Shown: piece after piece, positions 28,275 to 35,990 of the stretch | How positions within the stretch are numbered: position 1 is the stretch's first letter | Layout of the letters: every line of letters starts with the position of its first letter | Assembly (NCBI GenBank): GCA_018058425.1 | Contig: JAGOZX010000002.1 | Location: forward strand, 1-64,000 | Direction of reading: 5' to 3' | Length of the DNA stretch: 64,000 nucleotides | Source of the DNA: Sebaldella sp. | Lineage (GTDB): Bacteria; Fusobacteriota; Fusobacteriia; Fusobacteriales; Leptotrichiaceae | The notes under the pieces: generated by a model | Seen by the model: the letters and a program-made list of their open reading frames with translations, nothing else | Told to the model about the DNA's origin: nothing | Database searches by the model: none | Translations under genes and position numbers: made by a program

Positions 28275-28303
28275 ATGCTATCACAAAAATGAAAGAAAAT
28301 CAA
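28275..28303 (-). promoter_or_regulatory. Promoter of the gdx leader
   Basis: On the minus strand TTGATT (28298-28303), 17 bases, TAGCAT (28275-28280). Transcription would begin just before the first leader hairpin. Confidence 0.55.
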
Positions 28304-28336
28304 CTTTCAAATTTTTCTATTTGTTATATTGATAAA

Positions 28337-28372
28337 TAAAAATGACTTCTACCCATAGGTAAAAATCATTTT
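28337..28372 (-). terminator. Terminator of the pst-pho operon
   Basis: AAAATGA...TCATTTT encloses an inner TACC/GGTA stem; a T run follows on the minus strand after the kinase gene. Confidence 0.75.
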
Positions 28373-28376
28373 TACT

Positions 28377-29636
28377 TTACTTTGGAATAATAATATAAAA
28401 AGTAGTTCCATTATTTTCTAAACTTTTTATTTTTATTTCACCATTATAATTTCCAATTATTTCTTTTACTATAGATAGCCCTAATCCAGAACCTGCTAAA
28501 TTCATAGGTCTTGAGTGGTCTACTCTATAAAATTTTTCAAATATCTTTTCTATTTCTTCTTCTGAAATCCCAAGTCCATTGTCTGAAATTTTAAAAGTAT
28601 AAGCTTTTTGATCTTCGATTATTTCTATATTTATTTTAGGTTTTTCACTTGAATAAATAAGTGCATTTTCTATTATATTTTTAATAACTAATTTTATTTT
28701 CTCACTATCAATATACATGTAATGACTCTCATCAAAAAGAATATAGTTAGTCTCAATGCGGGCTTCCTTATTAATTATTAATAAAGATAAGCTTAGAAGC
28801 ACTTCGCTAACTAAATCCTCTGCTTTTGTATGAGTCAGATTCAGAATCTTAGAACCTTCATATTTAGAATAATTTAGAAAGTCATGTAATAAATTATCAA
28901 GCTTATTAATATTAGAATTTATAATTTTAAAAAAATGTTCTGTATTTTCATCTTTTTCAGTCATTGATTCTTCTAATGCTATTGTATACCCCTTTATATT
29001 AGTGAGGGGAGTTTTTAGTTCATGTGAAACATTAGAAATAAAGTCCTTTTGTATTTTTTCAAAATTTTTATTAGCTGTGATATCTTTTAAACCTATAATC
29101 ATCGCATTTTCTTTTTCTAGTTTATAAGATTCAATAAAATAATACTTATTAATTTCATTTAGAAAAAATTCTTCTTTGACGTTTTTATCACTAAGCAAAA
29201 TTTTCTTTATCTCCTTAGTAAGAGCATTATACTTAATGCAATCAAAATATTTTTTAGATTTAGAATTATAAGTTAAGATATCAATATTTTTATTTTTTAA
29301 GATAATTTCATTATTTTTAATTACAAATATTATATCATCAATAGCTGATAAGATTTCTTTTAGTTTTTCACTTTCTCTTTCAAGATTTTTTTTGAAAAGC
29401 TTAGATTCCTTTTTTATTTCAAAGACTTTTTGGAAAAAATCCAGTGACTTGTTATTGATGTAGTAATCAATGTTTAGCTTGAAAGTATTATCAATTATAT
29501 CAATGGTATTTTCTTTTATAAATTCTATTTCTTTTTCTTTAGTCTTATATAAATAAAGTAATAAAAAATCAAAAAATAAAAATATAAGAAAAAGAGCAGT
29601 TAAGATCACAATTTTTTCATGAAATAAATAAGCCAA
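28377..29636 (-). CDS. phoR: Sensor histidine kinase, PhoR-like
   Basis: After hydrophobic segment(s) comes a PAS-like region, then the H-box FISNVSHELKTPL with phospho-accepting His205, the N-box NIIENALIYSS, and the DNGLGI and GSGLGLS nucleotide motifs. With PhoB, PhoU and PstB in the operon, phosphate sensing is the natural role. The start is uncertain. The first ordinary in-frame start is TTG at 29636, leaving one membrane helix. The frame stays open upstream and encodes KRNVILLIIFEIFLLF, a second helix, back to an ATT at 29687. This would give the two-helix hairpin usual in PhoR and overlap the regulator gene by 16 bases. Confidence 0.9.
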   Translation of the reverse strand: MAYLFHEKIVILTALFLIFLFFDFLLLYLYKTKEKEIEFIKENTIDIIDNTFKLNIDYYINNKSLDFFQKVFEIKKESKLFKKNLERESEKLKEILSAIDDIIFVIKNNEIILKNKNIDILTYNSKSKKYFDCIKYNALTKEIKKILLSDKNVKEEFFLNEINKYYFIESYKLEKENAMIIGLKDITANKNFEKIQKDFISNVSHELKTPLTNIKGYTIALEESMTEKDENTEHFFKIINSNINKLDNLLHDFLNYSKYEGSKILNLTHTKAEDLVSEVLLSLSLLIINKEARIETNYILFDESHYMYIDSEKIKLVIKNIIENALIYSSEKPKINIEIIEDQKAYTFKISDNGLGISEEEIEKIFEKFYRVDHSRPMNLAGSGLGLSIVKEIIGNYNGEIKIKSLENNGTTFYIIIPK

Positions 29637-29671
29637 AAATAAAAGAAAAATTTCAAATATAATGAGTAAAA

Positions 29672-30370
29672 TTACATTTCTTTTAATCGGTATCCAACTC
29701 CTTTTATGGTTTTTATATGTTCTGAGATAGAAGGAAGTTTTTCTCTAATTTTCCCTACATAAACATCAATTGTTCTATCACCTAAATGATAATTTTCTTT
29801 CCACACTCTGCTTAAAAGAGTTTCTCGGCTGAGAGCAATGCCTTTATTTTGGATCAAGAATACAAGTAACTTAAATTCTTTATTAGATAAAATAATTTCT
29901 TTTCCATCTTCATATATAACATGTTTGTCTAAATTAATTTCGATCTTATCGTAGTAAATAATTCCATTTTCTTTTGAAGCAGTTATACTTTCTTTTTTTA
30001 ATGAAAGTAATTTTTTTACTCGAAATATAAGTTCTCTTGGATCAAATGGCTTTCTTAAATAGTCATCACATCCAGCAATAAATCCCTCTATAACATCCTC
30101 TGTCTCAGTTTTTGCTGTGAGCATAAATATAAATGGATTTCCGTACTTATATGTTTCTTTCTTTATTAGTTTTGAAATATCTAAACCATTCATTCCAGGC
30201 AGCATAATGTCTAAAATAATTAAGTTTGGTTTATGATTTTGTATTAATTCTAATGCTTTTATACCATTTTGTGCAGTTATAATATTAAAATTCTCTTTCT
30301 CCAAAAAGAATTGAATAAGAGTTTTTATTTCTAAATCGTCTTCCACAATTAGTATAGTTTCTTTCTTCAT
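29672..30370 (-). CDS. phoB: OmpR/PhoB-family response regulator
   Basis: The receiver domain has phospho-acceptor Asp54 (LIILDIMLPGMNG), acidic pair Asp11-Asp12 and Lys in LRKPFDP. The C-terminal winged helix ends KTIKGVGYRLKEM, diagnostic of the OmpR/PhoB family. Its place in pstB-phoU-X-phoR makes it the PhoB/PhoP equivalent. It is the likely binder of the 11-bp TGTAAA array upstream of pstB. It lies 26 bp after phoU. Confidence 0.93.
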   Translation of the reverse strand: MKKETILIVEDDLEIKTLIQFFLEKENFNIITAQNGIKALELIQNHKPNLIILDIMLPGMNGLDISKLIKKETYKYGNPFIFMLTAKTETEDVIEGFIAGCDDYLRKPFDPRELIFRVKKLLSLKKESITASKENGIIYYDKIEINLDKHVIYEDGKEIILSNKEFKLLVFLIQNKGIALSRETLLSRVWKENYHLGDRTIDVYVGKIREKLPSISEHIKTIKGVGYRLKEM

Positions 30371-30396
30371 AAAACTTTCCGCCTTCGAATTTAAAA

Positions 30397-31089
30397 TTAT
30401 TTTTTTCTTTTAACAGTTATCTTTTCCTCGTCATAGTCAATATGTCTAATATCAACACCGTTATAAACATAAATAACAATTTCGGCTAAGTTTTTTATAG
30501 TATCTCCAATTCTTTCTAAATGTTGTGATATAAACAATGCTCCAAGATAATCAGTGTCTCTCTCTACACTTTTATCAACAAGTATAGCTTTAGTAGCCTC
30601 AATAACAGCTGTTTTGAAACCATTTACCTCATCATCAAGACTTAAAATAAGATATGCATAATTTAATTCTTCCTCGTAATAACATTTTAGAAATAAATCA
30701 AACATTTGTTCTACTTTTGTATGCATTTCTATTAGGTTTTGCTTTTCATAAGCTTTTATATTATTAGAATGTTTTAATACTTTTAGAATGTTTAATGATA
30801 AATCATTTATTCTCTCTGTAGCATTTCCTATTTTAATTACTCCAATTAAAAATCTCAGGTTAATAGCCATAGGCTGAAATCTAGCAATAGTTTTTATTAC
30901 TTCTTCATCTATTTTCAATTCAGCATGATTCATATTTTCTTCAATGGATTTTGCCTCACCATAAAGTGCTTTATCAAAGGTTCCTGAATTTAAAATTATT
31001 TTAATTATAGTCATAGTTCTCTTACAATTTTTTAATGCCTCTGAAACTAAGGTTCTTATATCTTCCATTCTTTCATCTAAGTTTCTCAT
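30397..31089 (-). CDS. phoU: Phosphate signalling regulator PhoU
   Basis: PhoU links the Pst transporter to the PhoR kinase and represses the Pho response when phosphate is plentiful. The 230-residue all-helical protein has two repeated PhoU domains, each with acidic metal-binding stretches (KSIEENMNHAELKIDEEV, then LSLDDEVNG) and the ERIGDTIKNLAE segment. It lies 14 bp after pstB. Confidence 0.94.
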   Translation of the reverse strand: MRNLDERMEDIRTLVSEALKNCKRTMTIIKIILNSGTFDKALYGEAKSIEENMNHAELKIDEEVIKTIARFQPMAINLRFLIGVIKIGNATERINDLSLNILKVLKHSNNIKAYEKQNLIEMHTKVEQMFDLFLKCYYEEELNYAYLILSLDDEVNGFKTAVIEATKAILVDKSVERDTDYLGALFISQHLERIGDTIKNLAEIVIYVYNGVDIRHIDYDEEKITVKRKK

Positions 31090-31103
31090 GTTTTATCCTC
31101 CTT

Positions 31104-31913
31104 TTAGCTGAACTTTCCATTTATATATTCTTCTGTTTTTTTATTACTTGGGTTTGTAAAAATAGTACTTGTTTCATCAAACTCTTCTATAATTCCTTTA
31201 TAAAAAAATGCAGTATAATCTGATATTCTTGCAGCTTGCTGCATATTATGAGTAACTATAATAATAGTATAGTTTTTCTCTAATTCTCTTATAAGTTCCT
31301 CTACTTTTGAAGTAGAAAGCGGATCAAGAGCAGATGTAGGCTCATCCATTAATAAAATATCCGGTTTTATAGATATGGCTCTAGCAATACAAAGTCTTTG
31401 CTGTTGTCCTCCAGATAGTCCAAGAGCTGATTTATGTAGTTTGTCTTTTACTTCATCCCATAAGGCAACTGCCTTTAAGCTTTTCTCCACTACTTCCATT
31501 AGTTGGTTTTTATCTTTTAGACCATGTAATCTAGGAGCATAAACTATATTTTCATATATTGATTTTGGAAATGGATTTGGTTTTTGAAAAACCATTCCTA
31601 TATTTTTTCTTAATTCTACTACATCATAACCAGGTTCAAAAATACTTTTACCATTAACGACTATATCACCTTGATATTTTGCTATATCTATCAAGTCATT
31701 CATTCGATTTATAGAACGTAAAAAAGTAGTTTTACCGCATCCACTTGGACCAATAAGAGCTGTTACGTTATTTTTAGGTATCTCCAGATTTAAGTTATAT
31801 AATGCTTGCGTTTCTCCATAAAAAAAATTAAAGTTTTTAACAGAAATAATATTTGTTAATTTTTTTGAAGAAGAAGTTTCTATATTATTGTCTACAATTT
31901 GTATTTCAGACAT
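31104..31913 (-). CDS. pstB: Phosphate ABC transporter ATP-binding protein PstB
   Basis: PstB powers high-affinity phosphate import. Walker A is GPSGCGKT (residues 55-62), the signature is LSGGQQQRL and Walker B is [13 protein letters not shown]. The PstB-specific [19 protein letters not shown] segment makes the call specific. The 269-residue length includes an unremarkable 20-residue N-terminal extension. It is the first gene of its operon, and no pstS, pstC or pstA is in the window; the gene beyond it is transcribed the other way. Confidence 0.96.
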   Translation of the reverse strand: MSEIQIVDNNIETSSSKKLTNIISVKNFNFFYGETQALYNLNLEIPKNNVTALIGPSGCGKTTFLRSINRMNDLIDIAKYQGDIVVNGKSIFEPGYDVVELRKNIGMVFQKPNPFPKSIYENIVYAPRLHGLKDKNQLMEVVEKSLKAVALWDEVKDKLHKSALGLSGGQQQRLCIARAISIKPDILLMDEPTSALDPLSTSKVEELIRELEKNYTIIIVTHNMQQAARISDYTAFFYKGIIEEFDETSTIFTNPSNKKTEEYINGKFS

Positions 31914-31953
31914 TTTTCCTCCTAATTTTAGTTTATTTAATTATATCAATCTT

Positions 31954-32007
31954 ATTATAAAATGTAAATGTAAAAGAAATATAAACACTATGTAAAAAAA
32001 TTGTAAA
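31954..32007 (-). promoter_or_regulatory. Pho box array and -10 of the pstB operon
   Basis: TGTAAA (or TATAAA) begins at 31969, 31980, 31991 and 32002, exactly 11 bp apart, with another TGTAAA at 31963. On the minus strand this reads as TTTACA repeats, as in PhoB/PhoP sites. A TATAAT -10 box (31954-31959) lies a few bases downstream, so the array replaces a -35 box. Confidence 0.8.
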
Positions 32008-32073
32008 AAAAGTTCTGTATATATTTGAAATTTATGGTAGAATTTAAAATATCATGTTTGGAAAGGTATTTTC

Positions 32074-32937
32074 ATGAAGAGATTTAAAATAGAAAAAGAG
32101 CATTATGGATATAAAATATCTGAATATTTGAAAGAGATTCAAAATTATTCAGGAAGAGGTCTCAGACAAATAGAAGTTTTTTTAGATGGGAAGAAAGTAA
32201 GGGTTACAAAACAAATTAAAAAACAGGGAATTTTAAAAGTTATTGAGAAAGAAAAAGAGACAAATATAAAACCAATAGAGATGCCATTAGATATAGTATT
32301 TGAAGATGAAGATATATTGATTCTTAATAAACAGCCTTTTTTGGTCACGCATCCAACAAAGAAAAAAGTAGATATGACACTAGCAAATGGGATTGTTTAT
32401 TATTTTAAGGAAAAAGATGGAAAAGACTTTGTTCCAAGATTTTATAATAGATTAGATATGGATACATCTGGTCTTATAATAATAGCTAAAAATAGTTTTG
32501 CTCAAGCTTTTTTACAAAATTTTGGAGATGTAAAAAAGTATTATATGGCATTAGTACATGGAATACTTAAGGATGATGAAATTACAATAGAGGAACCTAT
32601 TGCAAGAGTGGGAGATAGTTTACGAAGAGAGGTATTAGAAGGTGGACAATACGCAAAGACACATGTAAAAACTATAAAAAGATATGAGAAATCAAATGTG
32701 ACACTTATTGAATGTGAGTTATTTACAGGAAGGACTCATCAAATAAGGGTTCATTTATCACATTTAGGGCATCCAATTCTGGGGGATAAGCTGTATAATG
32801 ATATTCAAGATGATGTAAAAAGGCAGATGCTCCACTCATATAAGGTTAGTTTTATACATCCAAGAACAAAAAAGCTTTGTGAACTAGAGATTGGAATGTA
32901 TAAAGATATGAAAGAAATTGTAGATGATAAAAGCTAG
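32074..32937 (+). CDS. RluA/RluD-family pseudouridine synthase
   Basis: The enzyme isomerises specific uridines of rRNA (or tRNA). An S4-like RNA-binding domain occupies residues ~1-60 and the catalytic domain follows. The catalytic Asp128 lies in NRLDMDTSGL. GRTHQIRVHLSHLGHPILGDKLY is the C-terminal family block. The exact target cannot be told from the sequence. It is divergent from pstB and begins about 65 bp from the Pho box. After it, 32938-33107 is AT-rich and shows nothing clear. Confidence 0.93.
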   Translation: MKRFKIEKEHYGYKISEYLKEIQNYSGRGLRQIEVFLDGKKVRVTKQIKKQGILKVIEKEKETNIKPIEMPLDIVFEDEDILILNKQPFLVTHPTKKKVDMTLANGIVYYFKEKDGKDFVPRFYNRLDMDTSGLIIIAKNSFAQAFLQNFGDVKKYYMALVHGILKDDEITIEEPIARVGDSLRREVLEGGQYAKTHVKTIKRYEKSNVTLIECELFTGRTHQIRVHLSHLGHPILGDKLYNDIQDDVKRQMLHSYKVSFIHPRTKKLCELEIGMYKDMKEIVDDKS

Positions 32938-33092
32938 AGAAATTTACTTAATATAACTAGTTTTTACATTTAGTGTATAAAAGAAATTTTATAATTTAGA
33001 AAAAAATTTAATCACAAGATTTTAAAATAGACTTACTTTTAGGTGCTAATAAAAAGAGATAGGGGTTTATTATTATTTTCTATATAGAAATT

Positions 33093-33136
33093 CTAGGTAA
33101 ATTAAACTTGAAAAAACCTAGCTAATATGCTATGAT
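33093..33136 (+). promoter_or_regulatory. Promoter of rplS with an overlapping inverted repeat
   Basis: TTGAAA (33108-33113), 17 bases, TATGAT (33131-33136). CTAGGT (33093-33098) and ACCTAG (33116-33121) flank the -35 box and could be an operator. About 75 bases of leader follow, with a possible ATTCC/GGAAT stem. Confidence 0.6.
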
Positions 33137-33218
33137 ATTTTGTATTATGAAAAAGGATATTCCGCTTCTATATAAAGGATTATGGAATGAATGTCGCGTA
33201 AAGAAGGGAGGAAATTTC

Positions 33219-33569
33219 TTGAAAGAGAGATTAATCGAGCTTGTTGAGAAAGATCAACTAAAAGCAGATTTACCAGAATTTAAAGCAGGAGACACTGTGA
33301 CGGTTCATTATAAGGTAAAAGAGGGTAATAAAGAAAGAATACAGTTATTTGAAGGTGTAGTTATAAGAGTATCAGGTGGAGGTATTTCTAAGAATTTTAC
33401 TGTTAGAAAAGTTTCGTCAGGAGTAGGTGTAGAAAGAATCATGCCTATTAATTCTCCGCTTATTGAAAAAATAGAAGTTAAGAGAATCGGTAAAGTAAGA
33501 AGATCTAGACTATATTACTTAAGAGAATTATCAGGAAAAGCTGCTAGAATTAAAGAAATTAGAAAGTAG
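33219..33569 (+). CDS. rplS: Ribosomal protein L19
   Basis: L19 is a structural protein of the 50S subunit at the interface with 30S. The sequence [29 protein letters not shown] and [20 protein letters not shown] are diagnostic. I place the start at TTG 33219, giving 116 residues, the usual L19 length. GGGAGG lies seven bases before it. An in-frame ATG at 33132 would add 29 unrelated residues and would overlap the -10 box. Confidence 0.97.
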   Translation: MKERLIELVEKDQLKADLPEFKAGDTVTVHYKVKEGNKERIQLFEGVVIRVSGGGISKNFTVRKVSSGVGVERIMPINSPLIEKIEVKRIGKVRRSRLYYLRELSGKAARIKEIRK

Positions 33570-33571
33570 CT

Positions 33572-33598
33572 AAAGGCTAGCATACGCTAGCTTTTTTT
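33572..33598 (+). terminator. Terminator of rplS
   Basis: GGCTAGC-ATAC-GCTAGC followed by seven T. Confidence 0.9.
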
Positions 33599-33626
33599 AT
33601 ATAAAATTACACGAAGGTGGTCATTT

Positions 33627-35093
33627 ATGAATATAATATTATGGGGTATATTTTACCTAGTTTTAACGGGGGTTTTACTTTACTTTTTTATTAAAGAAAA
33701 AGTAATAGTAGAATGGTTGAAAAATAAAGAAAAAATAATATCAGATAAGTTAGCATATAATGGTGATAAGAAAAAATTTAAAACAATAGCTGATGTTATT
33801 ACAGTTATACATATAATTATGACAGGATACTTCTTTTATATAATAAGACAAAGTGGGGAAGATTTAGACTTTCCTTTTAAAGTGAAAATCATATTTGCTG
33901 TATTTATAATTAACTTTATTGTTTTAATTTTAAGAAAAAAACAATCATGGGCTTTTATAATAAATGCACTTTTACTAGTTCTTGGTAGAATGATGATAGA
34001 TATACAGGGATTGAACTTATATATATTTTTAGCATTAAGCTGTATTTTATTTTTATTAGAAATTTATCTATACCAAAATGCTATTTATGACTCTGTTCAT
34101 TTAATAGAGACAAGTATAACAGCAGTGGTAATAGTATTGTTAATACAAAACTTTTATCTGGGAAATTTTATGATTCCTACAGGTTCTATGAGACCAACAA
34201 TAATAGAAGGCGACAGATTTTTTGCTAATATGATTTTGTATAAGTTTAAAGAGCCAAAAAGAGGAGATATAATAGCATTTAAAGAACCTAAGGATAATAA
34301 ACTACTCTATACAAAAAGATTAGTTGGATTACCAGGAGAAACACTTAGAGTGGATAATGAAGGACAAGTAGTAATAGATGATAAGGTAGTGAATATGCAA
34401 GCTCATCTAATAGGACAGTCTAAAAAAGAGCTTACAGTGGATGAAAATGGACTTGTAGTGATAAAAAATAATGTAGCAGATCAAAGTGGACAGATATCTG
34501 ATGAAACAATAAATTTCATGGTAAATTTAAAAGGAAAAGCTGGAGAAGTAATAAAATCAGATAGTAAGGGTAATCTTTTTCTTGGAGATCAAAAGTTAGA
34601 CACAAGAGTTTACTACAGACAAGAAGGATTCTTACGTGATCAGAAAATATATATTCCTAAAAAAGGTGATGTAGTTACATTAGATAAAATATTACAAATA
34701 GGTTCAAAGCCAACAGCAAACGAACAATCTTATGAATGGATATTCGAAGAAGTACCATTAGATATATTTAATGAAGTATTTAATAGTGAAAAAACAGAAG
34801 ATTATATTTATAATATGAAGCAAGAAAAAGGACTTTTCACTTATACTCTTAAAGTAAAGGGCAGAAGTGAAGTAGTAATGGGAATTTTAGATTTTAAGCA
34901 TAATGATAAAATCATGAAAAAACTACTTGCTGGAGAAGAAGTAACATTGGAACATGATTATTATTTTGCTATGGGAGATAATAGTAGCAATAGTGATGAC
35001 TCTAGATATTGGGGCTATGTTCAAGACACTAGAATAAAAGGAAAGTTATTATTTAGATTTCTTCCTATTACAAAATTTGGAATAGTAAAATAA
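33627..35093 (+). CDS. lepB: Signal peptidase I, unusually long (488 aa)
   Basis: LepB removes signal peptides from exported proteins on the outer face of the inner membrane. Five to six hydrophobic segments occupy residues 1-175. The catalytic Ser187 is in IPTGSMRPT, Lys230 is in YTKRLVGLPGE, and the late box MGDNSSNSDDSRYWGYV is complete. Between Lys230 and that box there are about 215 residues instead of ~60-120. The insert includes three related units (residues 237-255, 267-284, 306-323) of the type GE-x3-VD-x2-G-x-VVI. The stop codon abuts the next ATG (TAAATG). Confidence 0.94.
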   Translation: MNIILWGIFYLVLTGVLLYFFIKEKVIVEWLKNKEKIISDKLAYNGDKKKFKTIADVITVIHIIMTGYFFYIIRQSGEDLDFPFKVKIIFAVFIINFIVLILRKKQSWAFIINALLLVLGRMMIDIQGLNLYIFLALSCILFLLEIYLYQNAIYDSVHLIETSITAVVIVLLIQNFYLGNFMIPTGSMRPTIIEGDRFFANMILYKFKEPKRGDIIAFKEPKDNKLLYTKRLVGLPGETLRVDNEGQVVIDDKVVNMQAHLIGQSKKELTVDENGLVVIKNNVADQSGQISDETINFMVNLKGKAGEVIKSDSKGNLFLGDQKLDTRVYYRQEGFLRDQKIYIPKKGDVVTLDKILQIGSKPTANEQSYEWIFEEVPLDIFNEVFNSEKTEDYIYNMKQEKGLFTYTLKVKGRSEVVMGILDFKHNDKIMKKLLAGEEVTLEHDYYFAMGDNSSNSDDSRYWGYVQDTRIKGKLLFRFLPITKFGIVK

Positions 35094-35525
35094 ATGAATG
35101 TTTTATATTCAATAGTGAATAAAGATTATGAAGATATTGTTATGATTCATAATCTTTATTTTGATAATAAATGGAATACTAAAGATATCGAAACTATGTG
35201 TAATATAGAAAACTATAGTTTTGTTATTATAAAAACAGCAAAAGAGGTACTAGCTTATGCAATTTTATATGATACATTAGATAGTTTAGATTTATTTGAA
35301 ATAGCTGTAAAAAATAATTATAGAAATAAAGGCTTAGGTATGAAACTTTTGAGAGCAGTATTTGATAAATATAAAAATAAAGATATCTTATTAGAAGTTA
35401 ATGAAGATAATGTAAATGCTCTTAGTTTTTACAGTAAAAACGGCTTTGTAAAAATCTCAATAAGAAAAAATTATTATAAAAATAATAAAAATGCTATAAT
35501 AATGGTGAAAAAATATGATGTTTAA
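35094..35525 (+). CDS. GNAT acetyltransferase, RimI-like (143 aa)
   Basis: The acetyl-CoA pyrophosphate loop is NNYRNKGLGMKLL and the C-terminal VNEDNVNALSFYSKNGFVKISIRKNYY block is characteristic of RimI-type N-terminal protein acetylases. A true RimI would modify ribosomal S18 or a similar target, but YiiD-like relatives cannot be excluded. It starts immediately after the lepB stop and overlaps the next gene by 11 bases. Confidence 0.85.
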   Translation: MNVLYSIVNKDYEDIVMIHNLYFDNKWNTKDIETMCNIENYSFVIIKTAKEVLAYAILYDTLDSLDLFEIAVKNNYRNKGLGMKLLRAVFDKYKNKDILLEVNEDNVNALSFYSKNGFVKISIRKNYYKNNKNAIIMVKKYDV

Positions 35526-35988
35526 AATTTTGGAAAAAAATGGTATAAATAATAGTAGTAACATAATAAATTACTTAGAAAAAAATAATGTTTATTTTAC
35601 TCATTCTATGATGAATAAATTTTTAGATTTAATTTTTGAATACGAAAGTGCTAATGATGGAGACTTTTATAGTAGACTATCAGAACTTACATTAGATCAA
35701 AAAAAATTGAAAAAAGATAGAGGAATAGAACTTATAGAAAAGCTAGAAGAAATGAAAATGCCTGTTTATTTTAATACTTTAAAAGAACTCGAAAAAAGAA
35801 TACATAAAGTAAAGAATAATATGATAAATATTAAATATCCTAAGGAATTAGAAGGAGAAGCAATTTTTTTAGAAATAAAACTTAAAACTTACAAAGATGT
35901 AGAAAAAGTTCTAAATAAGTTAGCAGAAAATAAAAAAAATATAGAAGATATAGTAGATATCTTTGAAAATGGTACTTGGGAGGAATAG
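35515..35988 (+). CDS. Conserved-looking protein of unknown function (157 aa)
   Basis: I do not recognise this protein. It is predicted soluble, charged and mainly alpha-helical, with a basic centre (LDQKKLKKDRGIELIEKLEE) and two further helices at the C-terminus. It has no cysteines, signal peptide or membrane segment. Translation begins within the end of the acetyltransferase gene (MM at 35515 or 35518) and its stop lies two bases before the next ATG, so it is tightly coupled to its neighbours. Its reading frame shares the base use of the adjoining genes. Confidence 0.75.
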   Translation: MMFKILEKNGINNSSNIINYLEKNNVYFTHSMMNKFLDLIFEYESANDGDFYSRLSELTLDQKKLKKDRGIELIEKLEEMKMPVYFNTLKELEKRIHKVKNNMINIKYPKELEGEAIFLEIKLKTYKDVEKVLNKLAENKKNIEDIVDIFENGTWEE

Positions 35989-35990
35989 AC

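Noticed and set aside
33132-33218. An upstream start giving a 145-residue L19
   Set aside because: It would begin within the predicted -10 box and add 29 residues absent from the L19 family. TTG 33219 has a proper ribosome site.
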